From: Nitrospiraceae bacterium
Lineage (GTDB): Bacteria > Nitrospirota > Thermodesulfovibrionia > UBA6902
Reading direction: 5' to 3'
Assembly (NCBI GenBank): GCA_003599025.1
Contig: QZIL01000033.1
Location: forward strand, 1 to 37,420
DNA: 37,420 bases
Shown here: piece by piece, positions 8,251 to 16,497 of the stretch
Position numbering within the stretch: the first letter of the stretch is position 1
How the letters are laid out: each line of letters starts with the position of its first letter
Made by a program: the position numbers and the translations under genes
Notes under the pieces: generated by a model
Database searches by the model: none
Told to the model about the DNA's origin: nothing
What the model saw: only the letters and a program-made list of their open reading frames with translations

Positions 8251-9666
8251 TTATATATTATTTCCAAACGCGGCAATGACGCAGCCTGTCAATATCTTGA
8301 TCTCCCGGTCCTGAATGGTCCTTGCATCAATAAGAAGCGCATCTCCCTGTATCCTCGCAATTACCGGGGGGACACCCCTTCGAAGTCTCTCTTCAAGCCC
8401 ATTGACCGAGATACCTGAAGGCCTGACTGATACCGCATACGTGGGGAAATCCGTCTCCGGAAGAGAACCGCCTCCTGCACGGGACTGGTCACCAACTATT
8501 TTCAGTTCTGCCTGCCCGGATATGGATTTCTTTAATAAAGCATGAATCCTGGCCGCCCTTTTCCTTATCACCTCAAGCGGCTGGGTCAGCATCCTCACAG
8601 TAGGAATTTCCTGCAGCGCCTTCTCTTCATCAAGATACTGCATAAAGGTGGCCTCAAGCGCGGCAAAGGTCATTTTATCAATACGAAGCGCCCTGAGCAT
8701 GGGGTTTTTCTGTATCTTTTGAATCAGCTTTTCCTTCCCGACAATAATGCCTGCCTGCGGACCTCCAAGGAGTTTGTCCCCGCTGAATGTCACAATGTCA
8801 GCTCCCTGTTTGATGACCTCCTGGACGGTTGGTTCCCCGTGTATCCCGAACTTCTCAAGACTTATCAGGGACCCGCTGCCAAGGTCGTCTACCACAGGGA
8901 TCCTGAAGGCCTTTCCGAGCACTACAAGCCTTTCCACCGGGACTTCTTCAGTAAAGCCGATCACCTTATAATTGCTCTGATGCACCTTCATCAGCAGACC
9001 TGTATTGCCGCAGACTGCATTTTCATAGTCGGACAAATGGGTCTTGTTAGTTGTGCCGACCTCTCTCAGGATTGCACCGCTCGCCTGCATAACTTCAGGG
9101 ATCCTGAAGGAACCGCCTATTTCAACAAGTTCCCCGCGTGACACAATGACTTCCCTTCCTCTTGCGAAGGTATCAAGACAGACAAGCACTGCAGCAGCAT
9201 TATTGTTAACCACTATAGCGTCTTCCGCACCGGTCAATTCCTTGATAATGTCTTTAATATGGGAGTATCTCTTTCCTCTTTTACCTTTTGAGATCTCATA
9301 TTCCAGGTTTGAATAACCTCCTGCAATTGCAGCAACATTTGAGATCGCCTTGTCAGATAATATCGCCCTGCCGAGGTTTGTATGAATGACAACGCCTGAC
9401 GCATTTATCAGCGGCCGCAGCTTATGGGCGGAATATTTTCTGATTAAATTTTCGATTTCTCCGGCTATTGCATCCAGGGAGACATCCGGATCAAGGCCGT
9501 TCAGAATGGCCCTGCGTTTTAATTCAATGACTTCCCTGACAGCCCGCACTACTATTTTCCGATAAGAACCCTCAAGCCACTTCTGACCGTAAGGGCCTTT
9601 CAGACATTCATTTACCTGAGGCAACTTTGATAGTTTCTCCTGAATTGTCATGTGATTTTCTACCAT
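8251..9666 (-). CDS. selA: L-seryl-tRNA(Sec) selenium transferase
   Basis: This 471-residue PLP enzyme converts Ser-tRNA(Sec) to Sec-tRNA(Sec) using selenophosphate. The PLP lysine is K298 within TFSGDKLLGGPQAG. Other family stretches are LINASGVVIHTNLGRAIL (about 86-103), NNNAAAVLVCLDTFA and VVDDLGSGSL. Bacterial SelA is typically about 460 residues and forms a ring decamer. The start is uncertain: ATG at 9666 or the in-frame ATG at 9651 (MTIQEKLSK), neither with a strong ribosome site. It heads the selA-selB-selC block. SelD (selenophosphate synthetase) is not in the window. Confidence 0.96.
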   Translation of the reverse strand: MVENHMTIQEKLSKLPQVNECLKGPYGQKWLEGSYRKIVVRAVREVIELKRRAILNGLDPDVSLDAIAGEIENLIRKYSAHKLRPLINASGVVIHTNLGRAILSDKAISNVAAIAGGYSNLEYEISKGKRGKRYSHIKDIIKELTGAEDAIVVNNNAAAVLVCLDTFARGREVIVSRGELVEIGGSFRIPEVMQASGAILREVGTTNKTHLSDYENAVCGNTGLLMKVHQSNYKVIGFTEEVPVERLVVLGKAFRIPVVDDLGSGSLISLEKFGIHGEPTVQEVIKQGADIVTFSGDKLLGGPQAGIIVGKEKLIQKIQKNPMLRALRIDKMTFAALEATFMQYLDEEKALQEIPTVRMLTQPLEVIRKRAARIHALLKKSISGQAELKIVGDQSRAGGGSLPETDFPTYAVSVRPSGISVNGLEERLRRGVPPVIARIQGDALLIDARTIQDREIKILTGCVIAAFGNNI

Positions 9667-9711
9667 AGGAAACAGGATATGGTCAAGCTAAAAGGATTTT
9701 ATATACTTATG

Positions 9712-9818
9712 TCCACAGATCTCACAGATAACGACACGGCTATAAATGAAACAGGAAGAATAGCCGGGGTCAGTTGCTCTTTTCATATCCATGATAATCT
9801 GCGTCAATCTGCGCATGA
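9712..9818. repeat. CAGATT-type inverted repeat pair (copy 1)
   Basis: The left end, TCCACAGATCTCACAGAT (9712-9729), is an imperfect inverted match to the right end, AATCTGCGTCAATCTGCGCATGA (9796-9818). It fills the gap between ispH-ubiA and selA. A second pair of the same type occurs at 24043-24292. Confidence 0.6.
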
Positions 9819-9834
9819 CACTTTTTTATTTTCA

Positions 9835-11559
9835 TTACAGCTGCCAGAAATATGTGATCACCCCTACCAGTATAAAATTACTGTCTATGACCGCCTCAAA
9901 CAATGTGCTCACCTGCATCCTGCGCTTCTGAAAAATATAAAAGCACGTTACCACAAATACAGGTGACAGGACAAGATAGTAGCCCAGTCCCGGAACAAGA
10001 CCGAAAAACGCGGACAGAAACATAAACAGGCTTATCATAACAGCGAGTATGAGCAGCATTATCTGAGTCTGTTTCGGCCCTATGATTATGGGGATGGTTT
10101 CCCTGCCGACAATCCTGTCCCCTTCAATGCTTAAAATATCAAACACCACTGATCTTATAAAAACGGATATAAGCACAAATGCCAGCATCGAAATGGACAT
10201 ATAAGAAAAAAACACACCTTTGTTCAACATAGGGATAAGGACTATCACCCATGCCCATGCCATTGATACAAGGAAGTCCTTGGAACCAGGGAGGTCTTTA
10301 AGTCTCTTGTATTTAATGAAGGGCTGAAGTCTTTCAGGGACTATACGTATCGTATATATTATTCCGAGCAGGTAAGAAAACAGGAGCAGTATAAAATCGG
10401 TCAATCCGAGCAGATACGATAAATATAGTGCAGCAAGTGACGCCCCTGTTGCCCCGATAATCAGGGCCTTTCCGTAGTCCCTGAAAAACCTTGTCCTCGC
10501 AGGGTCTGAAAATTCGTCCTTCAATCGTTCGTTATATCTGTTAAATGTATGCACCGCAAATACATAAAAGAAGGCTATGAACATCATGGTAGCAGAAGGC
10601 TTCAGTCCCTGAAACACCAGACTGGAATAACACATACTGACAGCGCCGAGGCTCAGGTATAAAGTGCTTTCCACCATGAATTCGCCGATACCTTCCCAAT
10701 ACCGGTATATCCTGCCCTTTCTCTTTTTCAGGAGAAACTTTATTCTGTCAAGTACCTTGTTAATGACCCAGTTGGGGGTAGAGGCCCCGGCCATTACACC
10801 TATATTTTCATATTTGTCCAGACCGAGCCAGTCAAGTTCATCTTCGCTCTCTATATGGAATGATGGTACGCCGGTAGAAAGTGATATCTCATAAAGCCTC
10901 CTCGTATTCGCACTGTCTCTGCCCCCTACAATCACCATGGCATCGACTTCACCGGCCAGTTCAAAGACTTCCTTCTGCCTCAGGCTGGTCGAATCGCAGA
11001 TTGTGTCAAATACCTTCACCTCAGATACTTTGTTCTTTATAGACTCAACTATTTCCTGGAATACCCTTCTGTCCTGTGTTGTCTGTGCGATTACACAGGC
11101 CCTCTCCATCTCAGGCAGGTCATCAAGATCTTTAATATTTTCAACAACAATACCTTTGCCGTCAGCATACCCCAGCAGTCCGTTCACTTCCGCATGTCCC
11201 CTGTCTCCTACAATGATTGCCCTGTATCCTTCCTTAATTTCCTTCTTTAATATTGCATGGGCCCTTGCAACATGAGGACAGGTCGCATCACATATGACAT
11301 TCCCGGCGTCTTTTATTCTATTCCGCTCTTCAGGGGCGACTCCGTGGGCCCTCAGGATAACTGTTGCGTTGGAAACCGGATTCTCTCCAAGGACCTCGAC
11401 CCCCTTTTGCCTGAGCATTTCCACGGCCTGGGGATTGTGTACAAGAGGGCCGTAGGTATATAACTTACCCTTTTCCCTGTTTGCAGCATCAAGGACAATG
11501 TTCATGGCCCGCCGTACTCCCATGCAGAAACCAGCAGTCTTGGCAAGCTTGACCTTCAA
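9835..11559 (-). CDS. ispH: Fusion: IspH (HMBPP reductase) + UbiA-type prenyltransferase
   Basis: One 574-residue ORF carries two enzymes. Residues 1-278 are complete IspH, the last MEP-pathway step, which makes IPP and DMAPP. The 4Fe-4S cysteines are C12 (AGFCMGVRRA), C94 (DATCPHV) and C188 (DTICDST), with conserved His41 and His122 and the AGASTPNW motif near 260. Residues about 285-574 form a polytopic UbiA-family prenyltransferase. Its first Asp-rich motif is a variant (NRYNERLKD, 340-348) and its second is clear (DILSIEGDRIVGRETIP, 474-490), followed by four or so membrane segments. The start is TTG immediately after the deoC stop (TAGTTG), chosen because MKVKLAKTAGFCMG is the family N-terminus. 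The fused protein would place IspH at the inner membrane. The prenyl acceptor is unknown. Confidence 0.93.
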   Translation of the reverse strand: MKVKLAKTAGFCMGVRRAMNIVLDAANREKGKLYTYGPLVHNPQAVEMLRQKGVEVLGENPVSNATVILRAHGVAPEERNRIKDAGNVICDATCPHVARAHAILKKEIKEGYRAIIVGDRGHAEVNGLLGYADGKGIVVENIKDLDDLPEMERACVIAQTTQDRRVFQEIVESIKNKVSEVKVFDTICDSTSLRQKEVFELAGEVDAMVIVGGRDSANTRRLYEISLSTGVPSFHIESEDELDWLGLDKYENIGVMAGASTPNWVINKVLDRIKFLLKKRKGRIYRYWEGIGEFMVESTLYLSLGAVSMCYSSLVFQGLKPSATMMFIAFFYVFAVHTFNRYNERLKDEFSDPARTRFFRDYGKALIIGATGASLAALYLSYLLGLTDFILLLFSYLLGIIYTIRIVPERLQPFIKYKRLKDLPGSKDFLVSMAWAWVIVLIPMLNKGVFFSYMSISMLAFVLISVFIRSVVFDILSIEGDRIVGRETIPIIIGPKQTQIMLLILAVMISLFMFLSAFFGLVPGLGYYLVLSPVFVVTCFYIFQKRRMQVSTLFEAVIDSNFILVGVITYFWQL

Positions 11560-12219
11560 CTAATATTCCCCCGGTGCCTCTTTCATGATCGCCGCTCCCG
11601 AGCTCGTCCCGATCCGCGTAGCGCCTGCCTCAATCAATGCCTTTGCCTGTGCAAAGGTCTTTATCCCGCCTGCGGCCTTAATCCCCGGTTTTCCTTTTGT
11701 TAAGGTCTTTATCAGCTGAACATCCCTGATGACTGCACCGGAAGGGCCAAAACCAGTGGAGGTTTTTATATAATCAGCCCCTGCCTCGATCACTGCTTTA
11801 CAGGCCTTTTTCTTTTCATCATCCGTCAGGTAACATGTTTCTATTATTATTTTATGCACCGCTTCAGGGGTGGCTGTCACAATATCTGATATTTCTTTTT
11901 TCACGGCATCCCACTCCCCTGACTTTGCCAGCCCTGTATTTATCACTACATCAAGCTCATCAGCCCCGTTAAGGACCGTCTGCATCGCTTCGTATATTTT
12001 AACTGCGGACAATGTCATCCCAAGGGGGAACCCTATGACCGCTGCAACTTTCACATGGGACTTAAACAGGGCCTCTTTGGCGATAGCAGAAAAATATGGA
12101 TGCACACACACGGCAAAAAAGCCGTATCTTACTGCTTCATCACATAACTGCAGGACATCCGCTCTTGTTGCATCAGGCCTGAGAAGAGTGTGGTCTATCA
12201 ATTTTGCTATGCTTGTCAT
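11560..12219 (-). CDS. deoC: Deoxyribose-phosphate aldolase
   Basis: This 219-residue class I aldolase cleaves 2-deoxyribose 5-phosphate to glyceraldehyde 3-phosphate and acetaldehyde. The Schiff-base lysine is K152 in DYIKTSTGFGPSGA. D90 in GADELDVVIN and the second lysine in GIKAAGGIKT are present. The length is normal for the short bacterial form. A GGGAG ribosome site precedes the ATG, which follows the aminotransferase stop without a gap (TAGATG). Its own stop abuts the ispH TTG. These zero-base junctions argue for a three-gene operon, although the pathways are not obviously related. Confidence 0.95.
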   Translation of the reverse strand: MTSIAKLIDHTLLRPDATRADVLQLCDEAVRYGFFAVCVHPYFSAIAKEALFKSHVKVAAVIGFPLGMTLSAVKIYEAMQTVLNGADELDVVINTGLAKSGEWDAVKKEISDIVTATPEAVHKIIIETCYLTDDEKKKACKAVIEAGADYIKTSTGFGPSGAVIRDVQLIKTLTKGKPGIKAAGGIKTFAQAKALIEAGATRIGTSSGAAIMKEAPGEY

Positions 12220-13083
12220 CTATCTCTCCCTTTCTGTATGTTCAGCGACCTTTTTCCTGTATGCCTTATGGAGCAGCCTGGTATGGCTGCCGGGTCCAGG
12301 ATATTTCCTCACATTAATAATCTCAGCCACAGGCATGACTTCCATAGTCGTGTTTGAAATAAAGACTTCCTGCGCATTACGAATATCTTCCGGTCTGAAT
12401 CTGCCTTCACAGGTTTCTATATGCAATTCATGCGCAGCCTCGAGAATTATCCTCCTTGTGATCCCGTCCAGTATCCCGACTTTCAGGGAGGGAGTACACA
12501 GAACATTGTTCTTTATAAAAAATATATTCGTGATCGTACCTTCAGCAATATACCCTCTGTAATTCAGCATGACAGCTTCATACGCGCCTTTTCTCTTTGC
12601 CTCGATTTTGGCAAGTATATTGTTAAGAAAGTTAAGTGATTTTATTCGGGGATCAAGCGCCCTGCTGTAATTGCGCCGGATATCAGCAATAGCGACTTTG
12701 ACTCCCTTATGATAATACTGCACCGGATATTTCCTGAAAGGAGTGACAAATATTACAAATGTCGCTTCGGGACACAGGACAGGGTCCAGCCCTACAGGCC
12801 CCGCGCCCCTTGATACCGTTATCCTGATTACAGCCTCTTTCACCCTGTTCGCCTTCATGGTCTTATAAACAGCCTTTTTAACCGCATCCTGAGACTTTGG
12901 TATTACAAGTTCAATTAAGGATGCCGACCGGAAGAGCCTTTTCACATGTTCGTCAAGCATATAGACCACACCATTATACGCCCTCAAGGTTTCATATATC
13001 CCGTCACCGTAGAGAAACCCGTGGTCAAAAACAGAGATCACAGCTCTTTCTTTGGGCACAACTTTATTATTCAGATAAATCAT
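12220..13083 (-). CDS. Class IV PLP aminotransferase (IlvE / PabC / D-amino acid type)
   Basis: This 287-residue fold-type IV PLP enzyme has the N-terminal signature SVFDHGFLYGDGIYETLRAY (17-36). The PLP lysine is K148 in IKSLNFLNNILAKIEAK and the cofactor-nitrogen Glu is E181 in AEGTITNIFF. Family members are branched-chain aminotransferases, D-amino acid aminotransferases and 4-amino-4-deoxychorismate lyases, which cannot be told apart reliably by eye. The GDGIYETLRAY pattern is most common in the IlvE-like and D-amino acid group. It is the first gene of the run into deoC and ispH-ubiA, with no strong ribosome site. The divergent gap to 13238 should hold promoters for both directions. Confidence 0.88.
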   Translation of the reverse strand: MIYLNNKVVPKERAVISVFDHGFLYGDGIYETLRAYNGVVYMLDEHVKRLFRSASLIELVIPKSQDAVKKAVYKTMKANRVKEAVIRITVSRGAGPVGLDPVLCPEATFVIFVTPFRKYPVQYYHKGVKVAIADIRRNYSRALDPRIKSLNFLNNILAKIEAKRKGAYEAVMLNYRGYIAEGTITNIFFIKNNVLCTPSLKVGILDGITRRIILEAAHELHIETCEGRFRPEDIRNAQEVFISNTTMEVMPVAEIINVRKYPGPGSHTRLLHKAYRKKVAEHTERER

Positions 13084-13237
13084 GGCAACAGTTTATCACG
13101 GCAATCCTCTAATTTCCATATGTTTGAGATATTGACCTATTTACCAATTAATCTCTACAATAAGCTGAATTCAGGGCTAAAAAAATCATAATGAAAGGCC
13201 TTCTCCAAAATAGTCGAATACCGGATGATTTGGTGAC

Positions 13238-14659
13238 ATGATAAAAAGGGCATTGAGCATAGCACTGCTGATTACGGCAGACATTTTAACTATATTTATA
13301 GTGCTGCAGGCCGCAATATTTTCCAGAAAAAATATTATGCCTCATTTCGGGTCTTTCCCTGAATTCCCCCCGATTGACTTTACCTTTTTCTGGTGGATTT
13401 TTCCGGTCTGGATTTTTTTTATCACTTATGAAGGCCTGTATGCAAAAAGATTTTCCTTCTGGGACGAGGTAAAGATGTTATGGAAGACAGTATTTTTTTC
13501 AACGCTGGCCACCTTTGCGATCCTCTACCTGAGCAAGACAGGAGAACAGGTATCAAGGACGGTCCTTGTGCTGACAGGCATTATTGCAATTCCTGTTGTT
13601 CCGGTAATAAGGACCAATGTTAAGAAGCTCCTTATTTATAGCGGGCTGCAGAACAGCAAGGTCCTTATCCTGGGAGCGGGAGAGACCGGAAGATTGATAT
13701 ACAATGCCCTGAGGAGGGACCGGAATCTCGGCATGAATGTCGTCGGTTTTCTTGATGATGATCCTCGTAAAATCGGCGGCAATATCGATGGGATAAAAAT
13801 ACATCCCGGTGTTGACAGGGCACAAAAATATATCGGCAGGTGCGGTATAGAAAGCATCGTTATAGCTATGCCTGGGTGTGAAAAGAAAAAAATTGTTTCC
13901 CTGGTCAACCAGCTGCAGCACAAGGCCCGGAACATCATCCTTATTCCGGACCTCTTTGGAATAACCGTGCTGGGTACAGACCTGCAGCATTTCTTTCAGG
14001 ACCAGGCTATCGGCCTTGAAGTAAAAAACAATCTGGCCCGGCCGCTGAATATTTTCATAAAAAAGATTTTTGATCTGATAACAAGCTCTGTTCTGCTTAT
14101 CCTGCTGGCCATTCCCATGCTGATCATAGCTGCAGTGATAAAAGCCACTTCTCCGGGTCCCGCTATTTTTTCACAGATACGAATCGGCAGGCATAACAGA
14201 CCATTTAAATGTTACAAGTTCAGAACCATGTATAAAGATGCAGAGGAAAGACTCAGCTATCTTCTGGAAAACGACATTGAGGCCAGAAATGAGTGGGAGC
14301 ATCACTGGAAACTCTCAAATGACCCGAGAGTCACAAAAATCGGGAGTTTTCTCAGACAGACCTCACTGGACGAATTACCTCAGATATTTAATGTGCTCAA
14401 GGGGGACATGAGCCTTGTGGGACCACGGCCTGTTACGAAACAGGAAATAGACGAATACTACAAGGACCAGGCGGAACTCTGCTTCGGTGTACCACCGGGG
14501 GTCACAGGCCTGTGGCAGGTAAGCGGCAGGAGCAATACCGCCTATGATTACAGGATCACTCTTGATTCATGGTATGTAAGAAACTGGAATTTGTGGCTGG
14601 ATATTGTTATTCTGTTTAAAACAGTCAGCGTGGTTATTAAGAAAGAAGGAGCAGTGTAA
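13238..14659 (+). CDS. Undecaprenyl-phosphate sugar phosphotransferase (WbaP/WcaJ type)
   Basis: This 473-residue inner-membrane enzyme starts polysaccharide synthesis by moving a sugar-1-phosphate from UDP-sugar to undecaprenyl phosphate. The N-terminal third has about four membrane helices. A Rossmann-like CoA-binding-type domain follows (VLILGAGETGRLIYNAL, about 145-160). The C-terminal part is the bacterial sugar transferase domain: a re-entrant hydrophobic helix (LITSSVLLILLAIPMLIIAA), GPAIFSQIRIGRHNRPF, YKFRTM, DELPQIFNVLKGDMSLVGPRP and GVTGLWQVSGRS. No other exopolysaccharide gene is adjacent, which is unusual because such genes usually sit in clusters. The sugar (glucose, galactose or other) is not determinable. 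Confidence 0.92.
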   Translation: MIKRALSIALLITADILTIFIVLQAAIFSRKNIMPHFGSFPEFPPIDFTFFWWIFPVWIFFITYEGLYAKRFSFWDEVKMLWKTVFFSTLATFAILYLSKTGEQVSRTVLVLTGIIAIPVVPVIRTNVKKLLIYSGLQNSKVLILGAGETGRLIYNALRRDRNLGMNVVGFLDDDPRKIGGNIDGIKIHPGVDRAQKYIGRCGIESIVIAMPGCEKKKIVSLVNQLQHKARNIILIPDLFGITVLGTDLQHFFQDQAIGLEVKNNLARPLNIFIKKIFDLITSSVLLILLAIPMLIIAAVIKATSPGPAIFSQIRIGRHNRPFKCYKFRTMYKDAEERLSYLLENDIEARNEWEHHWKLSNDPRVTKIGSFLRQTSLDELPQIFNVLKGDMSLVGPRPVTKQEIDEYYKDQAELCFGVPPGVTGLWQVSGRSNTAYDYRITLDSWYVRNWNLWLDIVILFKTVSVVIKKEGAV

Positions 14660-14685
14660 CTTAAATCAATCAATCATTTTTTGCT

Positions 14686-14785
14686 GTCATACCCGCCCCG
14701 AATAAAATCGGGATAAACTCCAGCGGGTATCCAGGGGCACGCCTTCCTGAAAGACAGGGTTCCCGATAAAAACCTCGGGAATGAC
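14686..14785. repeat. GTCAT...ATGAC palindromic intergenic repeat (copy A)
   Basis: This 100-base element begins GTCATACCCGCCCCG and ends CTCGGGAATGAC, so its ends are inverted copies. It has internal hairpins (ATCGGGAT; CTCCAGCGGGTATCCAGG). It lies between the sugar transferase and rubredoxin and belongs to the family also seen at 22950, 24114, 25687 and 26205. Confidence 0.75.
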
Positions 14786-14826
14786 AATTTGAGTCTTTTA
14801 ATTATTAATAGAAAAAGGAGGAAACA

Positions 14827-14985
14827 ATGGAAAAATGGAAATGCACTGTATGCGGTTATGTTTACAACCCCGAAGAAGGAGACCCTGACGGAGGTATTGA
14901 ACCTAATACACCTTTTGAGAAAATCCCGGATGACTGGGTATGCCCGGTTTGCGGGGCCTCAAAAGACCAGTTCGAAAAAGTCTGA
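14827..14985 (+). CDS. Rubredoxin
   Basis: This 52-residue cytoplasmic one-electron carrier is missing from the ORF track because it is shorter than 60 codons. The sequence starts [19 protein letters not shown] and ends [18 protein letters not shown]. The two CxxCG knuckles (Cys 6, 9, 39, 42) bind a single Fe. The aromatic core residues (Trp4, Tyr11, Tyr13, Trp37) and the [12 protein letters not shown] loop are canonical. AGGAGG lies six bases before the ATG. Rubredoxins feed oxygen or peroxide reductases in anaerobes, but no partner gene is adjacent, so the role here is open. The track ORF 14789-15040 overlaps it in another frame and is a shadow. Confidence 0.96.
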   Translation: MEKWKCTVCGYVYNPEEGDPDGGIEPNTPFEKIPDDWVCPVCGASKDQFEKV

Positions 14986-14998
14986 TTTATATACTGCA

Positions 14999-15156
14999 CC
15001 GGAGGAGGGCGAAATTAACAAAGTCATCTCGATACATTAAGCGCAGCCTTGAACCTGCATAACTGATTCGCGTTCAGCAGTATATAGAGGATATTGACTG
15101 GCTGTATAAAATAATGTCTTATCGAATTATGAATTTTTAATTTCGTCCTCCTCCGG
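14999..15156. repeat. 158-bp element bounded by 20-bp inverted repeats
   Basis: CCGGAGGAGGGCGAAATTAA (14999-15018) and TTAATTTCGTCCTCCTCCGG (15137-15156) are inverted copies with one mismatch. The 118-base interior is AT-rich. Part of it reads IRVQQYIEDIDWLYKIM in one frame, after an in-frame stop, so it may be a gene remnant. No target-site duplication is evident. The element could be a MITE-like insertion or a structured RNA after the rubredoxin gene. Confidence 0.65.
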
Positions 15157-15172
15157 CAAGAATGCTTACATT

Positions 15173-15201
15173 GGGACAGACACTTTTCAGTGAATTGTCC
15201 C
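15173..15201. repeat. GGGACAGACACTTTTCAGTG palindrome, REP-like
   Basis: GGGACA pairs with TGTCCC and the inner CACT pairs with AGTG. It sits at the 3' end of the small minus-strand gene ending at 15201. GGGACAGACACTT-type palindromes recur between genes in many bacteria and are often REP-like. There is no U-run, so it is at best a weak terminator. Confidence 0.5.
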
Positions 15202-15380
15202 TATTCGATATTAAATACCGCTACTTCCTTTACTCCCGGGATATATTCGCCCACAGGCACAAGCTTCTTCCCTTCACTGACGCATCCGATTATAATGGTC
15301 CATAACTGGTTGAGCTCCTCTTTTTCCCTCGCATTTTCCGGTGTCATTTTAAGCAGACTGCCTTCCAGCTCGATTCTCAT
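15201..15380 (-). CDS. Small protein of unknown function, 59 residues
   Basis: This frame is not in the ORF track because it is shorter than 60 codons. On the minus strand, GGAAGGAGG precedes an ATG by about seven bases, and the frame reads MRIELEGSLLKMTPENAREK...GEYIPGVKEVAVFNIE, then TAG. The strong ribosome site, balanced composition and complete frame support a real gene. It has no signal peptide, membrane segment or cysteine pair (one Cys, in IIIGCVSEGKK). I do not recognise the family. The gene on its upstream side is the metallo-hydrolase at 15532, 151 bases away on the same strand. The plus-strand track ORF 15190-15411 is its antisense shadow. Confidence 0.75.
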   Translation of the reverse strand: MRIELEGSLLKMTPENAREKEELNQLWTIIIGCVSEGKKLVPVGEYIPGVKEVAVFNIE

Positions 15381-15531
15381 AACACATCCTCCTTCCTGTT
15401 CAATTGATTAACTCGCGGAACACACTTAACACAAAACAGCTACTCGAAATAAAGTTGTTTTCAGTTCCAGCTCTACACACTGTAATATTTAATCCCAGTA
15501 TATCAGGAAAATAGCAGCATGCAAATAAATC

Positions 15532-16497
15532 TTACTTCCCGAACTCCTCTTTTGCCTCCTGATACAGCATCTCAGGTTTGTCCATATATCTCGGTGAAAA
15601 ATGAATAGCCTCCAGCCTTCCGACTCCCGCCTGCCTCGCGATTCTTCCGGCTTCCTTTGCTGTAAGATGATAGCGGTCCCTGGCCCTGTCTTTATCTGCA
15701 TCCAGAAAACAGGTCTCAATATACAGGACATCAGACCCCTTTACGAGATCAACAATCTTCCTGACATTCTCCTCACTGCCTGCAGCATCAACAACATACG
15801 AAAGCTTCTGCCCTCTGGTGATACTGGCCACACCATTTAATTCCTTATAAGTATATGTCCGGCCATTAACTGTAAAGACACTGTCTTCGTTTTTTTCTCT
15901 GACAGATGCCTTGAGCTGCTTTAACCACGGTCCTACAGGAAGTCCCAGGCTGCTTAGCCTCGCTTTATCAATGTTTACGTGAACGTCCTCCTCAAGGCTG
16001 AAGGCCAGACAGGGTACCCGGTGATCAAGACTTACAGCACGGACAGTACAAAGATTGTCCTTCAGTAATTCACCGGAGAAAGTCTTTGTCCCGAGTTCTT
16101 CCCGGACAAATGAATTCCCTGCCCTGAATTCCGTTTCTCTTACGGAACCACCTGCAACTTCATGCACTTCAATGATAAGAGGATAATCTTCTATGAGGTT
16201 CCATGTATATCCCCTCAGCTTGCCTTCGATGCAGGCCGTGAAACCTTCAGGCCCGTATAATTTCAGCGGTCTTTCTTTTTTCAGGCTGATTCGTAATATG
16301 TTATCAAACCCTATGAAATGGTCGATATGCGTGTGGGATATGAATATCTCTGTTGTCTTGAGAATGTCCCGGGGAGAAAGCGTATTCGTGTATCCAAGAT
16401 CAAAAATCATGGCACGGCCTTCCCTGAGGAACCTTACATAGAGACCGGGGTCATCAAAAGGCCCGCTAAAAGGCCTGACATGAAAAGATGGTTTCAT
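15532..16497 (-). CDS. Metallo-beta-lactamase-fold hydrolase, RNase Z-like
   Basis: This 321-residue protein has the MBL signature SHTHIDHFIG (His55, His57, Asp59, His60), which binds two zinc ions. An early FDLGYTNTLSPRDI loop precedes it. The later motifs SLDHRVPCLAFSLEE, VVDAAGSEENV, YIETCFLDADKDRA, HLTAKEAGRIARQAGV and AIHFSPRY match the layout of tRNase Z (ElaC) proteins. The HFSPRY histidine fits the last metal ligand. RNase Z trims tRNA 3' ends, but both tRNAs in this window already encode CCA. The family also contains phosphodiesterases, so the substrate is not certain. The length fits the short RNase Z form. Confidence 0.85.
   Translation of the reverse strand: MKPSFHVRPFSGPFDDPGLYVRFLREGRAMIFDLGYTNTLSPRDILKTTEIFISHTHIDHFIGFDNILRISLKKERPLKLYGPEGFTACIEGKLRGYTWNLIEDYPLIIEVHEVAGGSVRETEFRAGNSFVREELGTKTFSGELLKDNLCTVRAVSLDHRVPCLAFSLEEDVHVNIDKARLSSLGLPVGPWLKQLKASVREKNEDSVFTVNGRTYTYKELNGVASITRGQKLSYVVDAAGSEENVRKIVDLVKGSDVLYIETCFLDADKDRARDRYHLTAKEAGRIARQAGVGRLEAIHFSPRYMDKPEMLYQEAKEEFGK

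Noticed and set aside
14789-15040. Plus-strand ORF of 83 residues in the track
   Set aside because: It overlaps the rubredoxin gene in another frame. The rubredoxin frame has AGGAGG and both CxxCG knuckles.
15190-15411. Plus-strand ORF of 73 residues
   Set aside because: It is antisense to the 59-residue minus-strand gene, has no ribosome site and is Ser-rich, as shadows often are.
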